Positions 1 through 30,963 of a DNA stretch of 64,000 nucleotides are shown piece after piece (position 1 is the first letter of the stretch; each line of letters opens with the position of its first letter). The position numbers and the translations under genes were made by a program. Origin of the DNA: Blasia pusilla (Eukaryota > Marchantiophyta > Marchantiopsida > Blasiales); NCBI GenBank assembly GCA_050084515.1, contig CM114272.1, positions 57,908,001-57,972,000 of the forward strand, read 5' to 3'. Under the pieces are notes generated by a model, which worked only from the letters and a program-made list of their open reading frames with translations, did not search any database and was not told the origin of the DNA.

Positions 1-114
1 AAGTCGATCAATACAGATGAAATGAGAGCGTAGCAGCAGAAACTATCTCTGAGCATTTTTCTTTTTCAGAATATTCAGAATGACATGCACTGTCCAGTGA
101 GAAAAACATTTCAC

Positions 115-19649
<19,535 letters not shown>

Positions 19650-19867
19650 TTGTGCTCACCTTTCAAGACTAATGGAGCACTCTTCTCAATCACATCTGCG
19701 TACCCTGCAAGAATGCGCGCAACTCCCGAAACCTCTACGACTGAATTCCCTCCTCCTCCAGTAGCTGAAACCAGCATATAAGTCACGCTCTCATCAATTC
19801 CTGAACGAGCCCTCGTCCCTCGTGGCCATCGCACGAAAGACCATCCGAATCCTAGTCTACCTAGATT

Positions 19868-19907
<40 letters not shown>

Positions 19908-20016
19908 GTCTCAACCACCTCCAGCGCTAATTAACGAGTGCTCTCTCTCTCTCTCTCTCTCTCTCGTGTCGCCAAGGTACGACAGGCGCTACTTAATCAA
20001 TCCTCCCTGTCTGTTT

Positions 20017-20053
<37 letters not shown>

Positions 20054-20147
20054 ACCCATCCCAGTCTGTAGAAGCTTTCCAACAATGGCCTATGATCGCA
20101 CATCAACGTACGGCGCTACCTTGATGAGCACACACACTCACTCTCTA

Positions 20148-20190
<43 letters not shown>
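19650..20190 (-). promoter_or_regulatory. CIPK 5' leader/promoter with four (GA)n tracts
   Basis: Upstream of the CIPK ATG, plus-strand (CT)n runs lie at about 19869-19904, 19941-19965, 20021-20049 and 20152-20186, read as (GA)n in the direction of the gene. GA/CT microsatellites are common in plant 5' leaders and core promoters and are bound by BBR/BPC (GAGA-binding) proteins. The tracts are separated by pieces of the dispersed TACGACAGGCGCTACTTAAT repeat. No TATA box was assigned, and the transcription start is unknown. Confidence 0.55.
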
Positions 20191-20887
20191 CTCTGTCCTC
20201 TCGCTCTCACAATGCTCCCCTTCTCTGTCCGCCTGTCTACTTCTGATTCCGCTTCCCAACATGTGAATTTTTTTTCTCTCTTCTACTTCTCCCTGATTCC
20301 GATTTCGTTTCCAACTACTGCATGAAATCTGACTCTCCGCTTACGACTACATTAGGAAATCTTTCTCTCTTTCTTTCACGGACCCTCTGTCCGTGCGCTT
20401 CTGATTCCGATTCCAACTGGTGCAAGAAATTTCTGGCCAGTACGCGTTCAAATGTGGGGAACACTCACTCGCAGAGCATGCGAGACAAGCGGAGATACAC
20501 ATACCTGCGACCCGCGCCACATAATAATATTATTATACTTCTATTATTATATTTCATAATATTAATATCATGGACTCTAATAATAATATTTTTATTTATG
20601 AGAATAATAATATTTTTATGTAGTATGGGTCCGTCTGTACGGAGTAAGGGCCCTTTTGGTTTTCTTAAGGGAGTTGGGTTATGTATGAGAGAGATTTTTT
20701 TTCCCCTCTAGATTCGTTGTAAGAAGTAACTCCTCCTAGGACTAAATAAGGGATCCTTTATTTTAAAAGTTTTTCTTAGAAATTCTTTTCTAGATGGAGT
20801 TCTCTTGAATTTCTCCTACTTAATTATCTCTCTTCATACTCAAATCTTCTTTGATGGATATCTATCTAGTTTATCTTAAGAGTGGTT
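20190..20887. other. Intergenic DNA with an AT-rich (TAA)n-like block
   Basis: No gene was recognised. At 20519-20630 there is an AT-rich block with repeated ATAATAATATTTTTAT and ATTATTAT words that can fold on itself. The rest is CT-rich and then ordinary intergenic sequence leading into the retroelement region. Confidence 0.5.
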
Positions 20888-20948
20888 CTAGTCTTTCATA
20901 ATGAAAGACTAGATAAATCTCTCTAGTGTCGGATTTGACACTAGAGAG
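20888..20948. repeat. Two adjacent perfect hairpins
   Basis: The first is CTAGTCTTTCAT, a single A, then ATGAAAGACTAG (20888-20912). The second is CTCTCTAGTGTC, GGATTT, then GACACTAGAGAG (20919-20948). Both have perfect 12-bp arms and are 6 bases apart. No T-run follows directly. The function is unknown. Confidence 0.75.
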
Positions 20949-21359
20949 GCTCGTATTCGTTCTTGCTCCGAGAAGAGGATAGCTCATGAGTGGGTGATGG
21001 TCCCCTCATTTCGGCATTCTATATCACACCACTTACCTTTCCTATAGCCATGGAGTTTTGTATAGGCCTCCTCCAACCATTTATGGTTAGTTCAACACCA
21101 CACCAAAGCCTAAATTTTCTTGGTGTATATGTCATGGTAGATGAGATGAAGGGCGAGATAATATCGAGGCCTTAGATGGGTTTTTTACTTCCCTAATTTG
21201 AAAGGTCATATGTGACCTACTCTTTGGAGGTGACCAACGAGTGTAGGTCACCCTTCTTTTATGCATAGTGGCAACCTTGGAGAGGTTGACCCTCCCATCC
21301 TTTGAGTGGAGTGCACGGAAAACCTCCAACTATATATGAGATGCCTAGGGGAGGCCACC

Positions 21360-23318
21360 TTTATCTCAGTGTGATTATTGCCATATATATGAACTCACAT
21401 GTGAGAGATGTTTTGAGCTTCACCCCGAGCTGCGCCTAGATGTAGGTCGAGGACCTAGAGGGGGCAAAGGACGAGATGTAGAAGGTCGAGGATGTGGTGG
21501 AGCTAGGGACCCACCACGTGCCACAGCAAGTGAAGGACTTGCATCAGAGGCAGTTATTGCTTAGTTGAAGCAAGGCCTTCAGGCTATGACGGCCCATCCG
21601 ACATCTACATCAAGTGCAAGGGGCGCGTCGACTTCTGGATATGCCTAGACCCATGCTATGGCAGGAGATCTCGGAGGAATGGGATTTCTTTGCAACACCA
21701 CACAAGAGGATGCAAATGCAGATGCAGTGGTTACAAGAGGTGCAGTGAGAGGTTCTAAGCCAAGAGGATCCAATGTGGAGTTGGATCTCCACAGGGGGAA
21801 GCTAGCAGGCAGGCTAGACTCCCTTAGTCATTTACATTGTTAGAGGCTCTTCAGACCCCATTGATGGTCCCTGGACGCTCCTTGAGGAGTGTTGTTGTTG
21901 CAGATGCCGATGCAATTAGAGGAGCGGGTGAGGTGAGTACGTCTACTACACCTATGTAGCATTCCACATGGCCTAACATTGGCATGTTTCAAGAGATGGC
22001 AATGGGTTTGTGCAGTGTCCCACTATTTATGGCTAAGGACTTGCTGACATGTGGCGATTGACCAGATGAGGATTTCCGATTGGCGGTGATAATCTGTAAG
22101 ATTGATAATTTTAGTTCTTCTAGTGTTGAGACTAGCACAGGACATATGGCGGACGTACCCTTGGAGCAAGTGCTTGGGACAAGGTCCACAGAGAGTTTGC
22201 ATGCAGAAACAACTAGAGTGGCGGACTTGCCATCTAGACCAGCGATACATTGCACAACTGTCTCACCAAGAGTTGATGTTTTGGCCAATCGAGATGGAGT
22301 ATTCCAGTTGGTTGGTTTGACCGAAGTCGTGTCTCGACCACAGCGTGTTCTTCTTGATTGAGGAGCACAACTCCTCATGTTGGGGAAGGCGGACTGTGTA
22401 GCAATTGGATTGCGGAAGTGTGAGATCACTTTATATCCATGTCCATTCTAGATTCACACTTCATTGGGAGGCACATCCACACAGTAGATGGCTCACAACA
22501 AGATTGCAGTGAGGATACGGCCCGATCATCCTACTGATAGTGCGATGGTGCGGACACCAGCGGTGGTAACATTGATCGAATCCTATGACGTTTTGGTAGG
22601 GGCAACCATATTGTATTTCCCTAGGGTTCACACTAGACTTTTGGGAAGAGACAACCTCCTATCAACCAGTTTGGAAGTCAAGTGAGGGACGAGCCAATCA
22701 GTTACCCATGCGGTATGCAAGAAGACTTTATGGTTCATTCCAAGGGTCGACCACAACACTTGGAGCTTATTGTGGCACACTAAGTTGGCTTAGATATTTA
22801 CTGGAGGGGAACGCGCATACATAGGATATATTTTGTAGAGGATAGTCGTAGTGAGTGGCATGCGATGACAAGCGTGACTAGACTTATTGGCGACACTTCT
22901 TCAGCTTTGTGGGGAACGAGCGTTGATTTGAAGAGGAGTGCAGATGAGCTTAAGAGGTAGATGTGGAGCCAAGCATATACTCAAGAGCAAGACGAGACAG
23001 AGTTACCACGTCCTCTAGGAGTTGAGATGTTGACACCATAGCGATTGTGTGGCAGTATCCCAAGGAGGATGTATGTATATTAGATCTCTTTGGAGGGATT
23101 AGTACTTCTTTGACTGAAGTGTTGTAGACCGGAGTACGAGTACAAAAATACTTGTATGTTGAGAGGGATGAGATTGCACGTAGAGTCTCATTACACAACG
23201 TATCAAGACTAGTCTAGTAATATCCTCATTTATTGCCAATGTATGTAGTCAAGGGATATCAACATGTGTTTTCGGCTGAAATTTCGTTGTTAGGGGCATT
23301 GAATTTGGATAGGGTTGG
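21360..23318 (+). mobile_element. Ty3/gypsy relic with captured DNA methyltransferase, left part (gag zinc motif, protease, methyltransferase start)
   Basis: Plus-strand retroelement debris with many stops. A gag zinc motif, CDYCHIYELTCERCFELH, lies near 21370, followed by Gly/Arg-rich sequence. The protease region (about 22080-22680) includes VRIRPDHPTDSAMV and ESYDVLVGATILYFP, which parallel the minus-strand element at 26738-27316. A linker with GLDIYWRGTRIHRIYFVEDS comes near 22780. Then a C5-methyltransferase motif I, LDLFGGISTSLTEVL (23080-23124), is followed by VQKYLYVERDEIARRVSLHN. The element is cut at 23318 by another element and resumes at 30964. The left end and LTR were not identified. 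Confidence 0.8.
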
Positions 23319-23635
23319 TGTCGTGCGCATACACATCGCTACACAACATACATCGTTGTAACCAAATATACATACAAACACGCACGATCCCATGCTAACT
23401 CATGGCATCCAAACAACGAGACGAGAAGTACCAAAATATCTCCAATTGCCCCCCTAACTGGTGGTTAGGTCCCTCTAAGTCCAGATAACCATCTATCCCT
23501 ATCCACCATGACATACATCTCTCGGACGCTAAGAGCAAAAAGGTCGGGTGCTCATGTGGCCCCATCGTTAATCGCCTTATTGTCATCCATATTACAGACA
23601 TAAGTTGGAATCTAGAACTATGTATTCTATGTACA

Positions 23636-23930
23636 TCTGGGACACATCCATCATCCGCAAGGAACCCTAGTGAGAAGTGGTGTCAAACATGCCATATGCC
23701 ATCCTCTCAAACATCCATCACTGACTAGCATAATGGCTGCACCACGGGCGGAACCACAAAACATACACCGCAAGCTTGCAGGAACTACTGTCAATGTTAG
23801 GAAGGTGACATGGCGCACAGTTGCGCACATGGTCCTTCCAAACCATACTATCGCGTCCCTCCAATAAGAGAACACCAGATGGCAAGACTGCACTCTCAAG
23901 ATAGTGCGGACTTTTCACATCCAACGTCAT
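23636..23930 (-). pseudogene. Integrase C-terminal barrel and PHD-like zinc finger of the nested element
   Basis: One frame reads TLDVKSPHYLESAV, LLLEGRDSMVWKDHV and NCAPCHLPNID. A frameshift then leads to LRCMFCGSARGAAIMLVSD, GCLRGWHMACLTPLL, TRVPCG, a stop, then WMCP. The spacing C-x2-C, (C replaced by S)-x2-C, H-x2-C, C is that of a PHD finger, the histone-H3-tail reader fold. A PHD finger at the end of a gypsy pol is unusual; chromodomains are the common C-terminal reader. One zinc ligand is lost (Cys to Ser). Confidence 0.6.
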
Positions 23931-24185
23931 GGATGTCGTCTGCTACAAGTAGACATAGTCTCCCTGATGAAACCTCTAGATAGTCAGTCGATAACCACCT
24001 CCCCGAATAGTCGCATATCTCAATGTATCCCGATGCTGCGCAATCGCCAACTTCTCAAACGCCATGGGCATCACTCTCTGAAACAACTCAACCCTCTAAG
24101 AACATGCTCGCATCCATACATCAAGGTCATCAAGGTTCAACATCTCACCAACATCTCGACGAATGGCCGTAGGTAAATCTGGCTC

Positions 24186-24990
24186 TCAGCCATGAAGTAG
24201 CAAGCGCGGTGAGGACGATGCTAAGGATGTCTGCCTGCTGAATATGTATCCCATCGCCAACCATTGAAACTCGAGGTCCCAATCTCCTAGGTGCCCTCTT
24301 TGCAAGCCATACTTGCATAATCCTCTCTCCACCGTCTGCACAACCCTCTCCGCTAGTCCATCCGCCTCAAGATGATCTCGCGAAGTGGTGTAGTGATCGA
24401 TCAATGCCTGATCACACAAGGCCTAAAACTCTCCGTGAAACTCTATGCCCTAATCTGTCAACACCTCAACTCGTACGCCAAAATGACTGAGCAATCGATC
24501 TAGGAAAGCATAGGAAGGCATACACTATTCCCTCACTCGCTTTGTCACGCAATGCAACCAACTCTATCTACTTTGAAAAGTGCTCGACCATCACCAACAC
24601 ATAACCACTATGACGCTCCGTCAAAGGTAAAGGTCCTGCAAAATCCAAACTCCATCTATAACCTAAATCCATGATCCCAAGTGGATGAAATTATGGAGTC
24701 AGGGCATTGAACGATGCCCGGACCCGATCACACACCATGCATCTGGAAACAAACTGTTGAACGTTAGTCTACATGTCTCGCCACCAATACTATATCTTGA
24801 GTAAGTTGTAGGTCCGCCTCACTCCAAAATGACCCAACTCCTCGTGGGCTTGATGCACCAAACGTGCTCTCTGTGAAGGATGAGGCACTACACGTACTCT
24901 ACCATTCTCCCAAACTCGCAACACATGTGTCCCCTCCCACCAAAACCGTCCAGCTCGTTGCATGTAGGATCCGATCCCGCTCTCTCGCAC
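24186..24990 (-). pseudogene. Integrase of the nested gypsy element
   Basis: The zinc domain shows H-x-x-H-E-E-L-G-H (VHQAHEELGHFG), then SRCMVCDRV. The catalytic core includes SLDFAGPLPLTERHSGY, VLTD then GIEFHGEF, and LEADGLAERVVQTVERGL, giving the D, D and E positions. Stop codons interrupt the core (for example before GIEFHGEF). Typical Metaviridae-type integrase order. Confidence 0.7.
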
Positions 24991-25269
24991 CCACTATGCT
25001 CGCAACGTTGTCAGTATGTAGGTACTCCAAGACCACTCCATCGTCATGAATAACTCGGCCACTTATCGTCTCCTCATCGGCCTCGAGATCTAAGGACTCT
25101 CCATCAAACCTCGCCATCAAAGTCTTAGCAATCTGGCTCTCCATAGCCAACAAGCCCAAATAGGCTGACGCGTGCCATCTTGGCACCAACTCCTCATCAC
25201 TCTCACCATGCCAATGAGCTCCAGTTGCATCTCACTAACTCGGGAATGGGTTACGGCTCAAACCATCTG

Positions 25270-26640
25270 CATCCTAGTGGAGCGTCCTAGGTCTATGCAC
25301 CACGGGGAAATCATACTCTTGCAACAACACAGCCCACCTTGCAAGCTTCCTCGTAAGCTTATCGGACTCCATCAACCACTTAAATGGTTGGTGATCAGTA
25401 ATAATGATAAAGGAGTTGCCGAATAGATAACACCTGAAATCTGCGACTGTCCACACGTACTGCAGCCAAGCACTCACCCTCATACGAGCTATACTTTGCC
25501 TCTGCAGCGTTGTTCAAGCGACTACCGTAAGCCACCACGAACTCTCTACCATCATCGTCATGTTGGGTGAGCACAGCTCCAAGCCCCAACATGCTCCACT
25601 CGATATGCGATTGGAAAGGACGTCCCTGATTGGTCTCCTCAATATGGGCACAGACGTCAATCTGTCCTTGAGCAGCTGAAATGCTCTCTCCTGCTCATCC
25701 CGCCACTCCTGATCCACCTTGGTCAGCAAGGTCAGCGGCTTTGCAATCAAACTGAAACCTTTGACGTACCATTGATAGAAGTTCGCCAATCCCATGAATG
25801 CACGAACTGGACTCACATCTGTAGGGCGTGGAATGCGTGAAATAGCCTCTACCTTCATCTGTTGCACACCAAGGCCACATGGGTACATGATATGACCCAG
25901 ATACTCAATATGGTCGTAGAAGAACTTGCACTTGCCTAGATGTAGCTTCAACCCATGTAACTGCAATTATCGAAACATCTCCTCTAGATGTCGCTCATGC
26001 TCCTCAACCATGGCAATAAAGGTTACGATGTCATCAATATAATACCTAGCAAAATCCAGACCCTCTGAAACTCAGTCGGGATGTTCTTTAACCCAAATGG
26101 TAAGAACCGCCACTGGTACAAACAATCCTTCCCGTGAGGATCGATGCCCCAAATTACCGTCTGGTGCATGTCCTCCAATCTGATAGGCAATTGATGGTAT
26201 CCGACTTGAAGATCTAACGAATTGAAGACCTTTCCATGCCCAATCGCATCAAAGATCTCCTCAGGTGTGGGCATGGCATACCTATTGGACTTTGTCTGAC
26301 AATTGATAGGTCGGTAACCTCCACATATCCGCCTATCTGTCTTGTTGCCATGCACATCCTTCTTGGCGGGCATGACAGTGGCACATGCATACTCTCCATG
26401 CGACATTTCTACTAGTCATGCTCCAACCAAGTCGTGGCTCCTACTCTAAATCAGAGCCCTCTCCATGTCACTAAACCTGTAGGATCTTTGGAAGATTGGT
26501 GTATCGCTCGACAACTCAATGCGGATCCCTGCACCCTTTAGCATACCCAAATCATGCATACTTAATGAAAAACAACTCCTATAACTCCTAAGGAACCTAT
26601 GTATCCGGCACTGCTCTCCTCCTTTCAACTTAGGGCCCAT
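25270..26640 (-). pseudogene. Reverse transcriptase and RNase H of the nested gypsy element
   Basis: The RT fingers and palm read VMPAKKDVHGNKTDRRIC, YAMPTPEEIFDAIGHGKVFN, SLDLQVGYHQLPI and WRFLPFGLKN. The YIDD motif falls in a broken stretch near 26030-26045. The connection is HIEYLGHIMYPCGLG and RAFMGLANFYQWYVKGFS. RNase H is MLGLGAVLTQHDDDG, AYGSRLNNAAEAKYSSYEGE and IITDHQPFKWLMES. The readings lie in at least two frames with stops, so no active polyprotein is made. Confidence 0.8.
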
Positions 26641-26737
26641 ATTTGGCTCCCAAGTCTCCATCACATGCCCGTCAATCAAATCAAAAGGCCACGTGATGGC
26701 GCTACTAAAGTCGCCATCTCTCCTGGCCGTCGCTCGA

Positions 26738-27316
26738 TCACTCGACCCGTGAATCAAACGGGTAATGAGCTAAGTCGCCCATCACTGGACTGCATCCTGA
26801 TCTATAGGACGGTGACTCCTCCCAGTAGTCCAGGGAGAACCCCATTGGGTACAACACTGCTCCACCAACCAAAATGTCGTAGGACTCTGCATCAATCACG
26901 ATCGCCTTGGCGCGCACCACGGACTCATCTGTAGGATGTCCTCGGCGAATCCTCACCACGACGTCCTGTCCCGTGATAAACTCTGTGGTACTCGCTCTAC
27001 CCAAGGATATATGTATTCTGAATGGAAAACGCTCCATATCAACCCTCGTCAGGCCCAACCCTGTAAATGCTGCCTTCCCCAACATCAAGGGTTGCGCTCT
27101 TGAATCTAATAAGATACATTGCGGACAAAACAATCTATCTCCTAGACTCACCATCTGGAAGATCTCTCCCCAGTTATCTAGCAACACAACACCTGGAGCA
27201 ACCATGGCACACTCTATCACGGGTCTAGCGGGCATCTCCGCCATCCTAGCAACCGCAACCTGCCATGAATCTGAGGTGGACGGCCCGAGCATCGGCTCCA
27301 AGGTCAGATCCATCAC
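26738..27316 (-). pseudogene. Aspartic protease region of the nested gypsy element
   Basis: A 192-codon open stretch. CILLDSRAQPLMLGKAAFTG holds the retropepsin-like LLDS(G)A core, with Arg in place of the usual Gly. It is followed by VVVRIRRGHPTDESVV and ESYDILVGGAVLYPMGF, which are also seen in the plus-strand relative at 22500-22620. It joins the reverse transcriptase directly. There is no room for a methyltransferase between them, unlike the plus-strand element. Confidence 0.65.
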
Positions 27317-27743
27317 CTCCTCTACAATCGCTTCTGAACCTCATGGAGGAACACCATCTCCACGCTCACATAGGGTAGCGGCCAGCCGGAAAACCTAGGC
27401 GGGCTTACCTCCCGACGTCATAACATCGGAAGCAGAAAATAGTGGAGCACGGTACACCATCATGGTCGCCCCCAACATCTTACTTGGCACAGGCTCCTTT
27501 TGAGCATCATCAATAGGAGTCGTCGCACTCACTTCTCCCATTGCCCTCAATGCTTGCACACCAACAGCATCAACTCTTCGGGAATTCTGGCTTCCCCCCT
27601 CTGTGGATCCAACTCCAGGATGGCTCCATGTGTAACAACAACGACTGCCTCCAACTAGACAATCGCGCATATCTAGGCAGGATCCTCCATATCTCCGGCT
27701 GCTCCATAAGACGTCAATGCCATGACTTTGGCATCGAGTAACC

Positions 27744-29127
27744 TTAATGCCATAGCGGCAATCTGCTGTTGTAGCTACTGTATCTAAGCAACCATCCCAA
27801 CCTCACACCCGACGTCTCCCTCAACACGTCTAGGTGGTGGGACTCTACCTTCTTCACGGGAAACTCCACCACCCCCTCGGGCAAATCGAGCTCCTCATCC
27901 CCCAAAGGGACCACCTGGTGCACGACCTCTAGGTCCACTCGGACCGGCAACTCGCTCTGGTACCCTCTCTGGCCCTCGGTCCGGACGTAACTCAAAGTGT
28001 GGGATGAAACACCTGGCGCATGTGTGACTGTACCACTGACAATAGTCACATTGATAACCTCCTGGTGCAGCACCATCTCCTCCTCCATGTTGAGCGACAT
28101 GTCCATGACCCTGATGGGCGTAATTGCACTGGTGATGGCCTCCACAAAATGCCCAAAAAATAATCTCAGGCGGTTGTTGTTGAGCAGCATATGAAGGCGC
28201 AGGTCTCTGTGGCACGGCCTCTTGGCATCCTCCCTAAGCTCGTGGTGCCACATACTTGTCTCGGAATCCATGTTGCTGCATTGGTGGTGCCGGAAATCGT
28301 GATTACTCTCGCCTAGAACCCATGGTGGCTACGCTCTCCTCTGCCATGTTGCGCTCAATGTTCTCGGAGGTCCTAAAAACATCTCTCAACATAGGTGAGG
28401 TGTTCATAAGAAGCACCCCTCCCGCACCCGTGTCCGCACGATTCGGTCCAACATAGCGTACCATAATTGGATAGTCTGAGACTCTGTCATCCCTTGAGTG
28501 ATGTTAATCAACCGGTGCAAGCGAGTGTAGGCCTTACGCAGACTCTCACTTAGACGCCTGTGGAAGTCGTGGATGCTCCACAATTTCTCAATCCGTACCC
28601 CCTTGGTAGCTGGTCCTCAACTTTGCAAAAAACTCAACCACTGGGTTGAACTTGGGACAAACCCGACTGGATGATGCAACTGCTTTAGTGCGAGTTATCC
28701 CTCCTAAAACATCACTGGTGGAAGAGAAAGAAGCGTCTCCTGACTCCTCCTCCTCATCGGGAAACAACTCAATCCATGACACATAATATGGGTCATAGTA
28801 GAGTCGTCATGCCTCAATCTCTTGGGCATATATGTGGGAGAACTCATCGCAATCGTCCATGGACATCCCCTCTAAATATTGGAACATTTTGTTCCATGTT
28901 GTAAACGGGTTGAACTCTCTAGAGTTCCTAGCCCACTGTCAGTCACACCAACTCCTAAACTCTGCAATAAAGTCGTGCAACTCTATCATGCCTATAGCAC
29001 CTAAAAACCTCCGCGGTCCTCTACCCTGGTCGTCCATCTCGTACGCCCAATTGGTAGGACCACTCAATATGTGCGGTGGTGCACTAACAAACTTCTCTAC
29101 AATCTCCCTCTTGTTTGAAGACGACAT
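27744..29127 (-). pseudogene. gag region of the nested gypsy element
   Basis: Starts at MSSSNKREIVEKF (29127). It includes ELHDFIAEFRSWCD, then REFNPFTTWNKMFQYLEG typical of a gypsy retrotransposon Gag core, an acidic stretch (FPDEEEESGD), and a C-terminal cysteine-rich knuckle CDYCQWYSHTCARCFIPHF near 28065. The same knuckle pattern (CX2C, CX2C, then H) is found in the plus-strand element near 21370, so the two are relatives. Several in-frame stops break it. Confidence 0.65.
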
Positions 29128-30963
29128 AGAAGGAGATTGAGGCAGTCCCTCACGTGGAGACCCTCGAAACCTCGCGCCACTCTACGTAGACCCTCTAGAG
29201 CTACTTAGGTCCACCACCTCGCCTCTCAAAGTGTCGAAAGGACGTTGTGATGACCCTCGTGCCCCTCTCACACGATCACTCTCAATCCCGTGAGAAATCA
29301 CTCAATCACTCAAACTAAACATGCGGCACTCAATCTACACTCTCTCTCACAAAGACGTGTGATGTGCGGCATCAAGCGACGTGGTGCGGCAATCGGCTAT
29401 TGTCTTATCATCTCATTGACAGGACATATCCTCAACTATGGACATCTCACACAAGTCTCTGTCCCTTAAATCCATAAATCAATGATGCTCTAAGCATTCG
29501 CACAAAACCCAATATCCCAAATAACTACCCGATACCCAAAAATTCCTAACACATGCAGGGCAAAAGACCAGAATGGGTAACCTGAATAAATGTCTGTGTC
29601 GCTCCTCAACAACTGCAAATCTCGATCCCAACTCGTTCGTGAAGATAAACTCCTCCAACCAGCAAGTCGTACTCCTTTGGTGTTGACAATGCTCAAATCT
29701 CCTCGATGTGCGGTGCGGCACTGGCGGCAGGGAATGGCTACAAACAGTACTCACTCGGGAATGGGGTGTGGCACTCGGAAGCATACGCTCCTCAATCAAC
29801 AAAAAAAATTTGCACCCTAGTGATGGAGCGGCTCCGCGATTGAGACGGTGTGATGTGGCCACGAGCAGCACGACACACCAATCGGCGGCGCGTTGCGGTT
29901 ACGGGCCTCACGGCACGATACTCGATCGTCGTCGAGCAGCTACCAATCACAACATAGCAAAGTGAAAAAGAAACTACGATCCCATGAATCCAAAAAGGTC
30001 ACCTTGTCGAAGTCACGAGTTAAAAAATGGCGACGACTCATACGGATTCACCAAGTACGACAACGGCGGACCTACCTGGCCTTAAATGGTGTCGGCGGCT
30101 GGATGCAGTCTTGATTAGTGGTGGCGGTGGTGGTAACTATGACGCAGCGGAAATGCTTTTGCGCTGATTTCTCCCAACGAAAATTGCAAACTTGTAAACA
30201 CACCAACTTGCAAGCTACAAGGTGCTCCCGAGAGCACTCGCTTGGAGCAACCCGCCCCCATATTCAATTTATAACCAAATTTTGGCAACGTGTCCGCGTG
30301 CCACTCTCCCAAACAAAAAATTGGCAATGAAAATAGCAAGATCAAGTGGCTCTTGCTCCGGTGAGCAGTCCCTTGAGCCGTTGAAAGGAGAATACGGTCC
30401 CCAACCTACACCAACGAGCTCCTCCATTGAAGCTCTCTCACTCTCTCACTCACTCATTAACTCTTTGTAAAATCAATCAAATCTCACATCACATATCACA
30501 CCAAGCTCTCCATGGTGTGGACTCTCTCTCATGTCAAACCAAACCCACTCCCCTAATGAGAGGCTTGGGTTACACACACAAGGCAAGGAGGACCATAGTT
30601 CCGCCGCCTCAACAAAGAGAGAATGAGCTCTCAAGATCTCTCTTTTGGAGGTATACCCCCTTCCCTCTCCCAAGCCGTATCCAAGGTAACTTATGCTCGC
30701 AGGTCACCTCCTTGGCTCTTAACCTGCTGTAGCGGGTCAAGGGCCATTTCCCAAAGTAGAAAGTCAACTAAGCCATAAACGGTAACTTACTCGAAATAGT
30801 AAGTTCCTAAAAATGGCTCCAAATGAGCCGAAACGAAGGAGAAATCTACTCTCTTAGGTTACCCGTGGCCTCAACAAGTCATCCTCGACCTCTTGAGGCT
30901 GTCCTCTAGTATCTCCGAAGGCGCTCTACTAAATCTCGACAATCTATCCTAAAAGACGTGACA

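Larger units (their letters stand above)
23319..30963 (-). mobile_element. Nested Ty3/gypsy retrotransposon relic, 7,645 bp
   Basis: Inserted into the methyltransferase region of the plus-strand element. TTGG at 23315-23318 and 30964-30967 is the likely target duplication. The insert begins TGTC and ends GACA. When it and one TTGG are set aside, the host element's frame continues across the joint. Order on the minus strand: gag (29127 to 27744), protease (27316-26738), reverse transcriptase (about 26640-25780), RNase H (25600-25270), integrase (24990-24186), a C-terminal barrel and PHD-like finger (about 23930-23636). Stops and frameshifts are spread through it. No LTR pair was recognised despite neat ends, which is odd. 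Some 1.8 kb upstream of gag is non-coding. Confidence 0.85.

Noticed and set aside
21989-22429. 146-codon minus-strand ORF
   Set aside because: Antisense of the plus-strand gypsy protease region.
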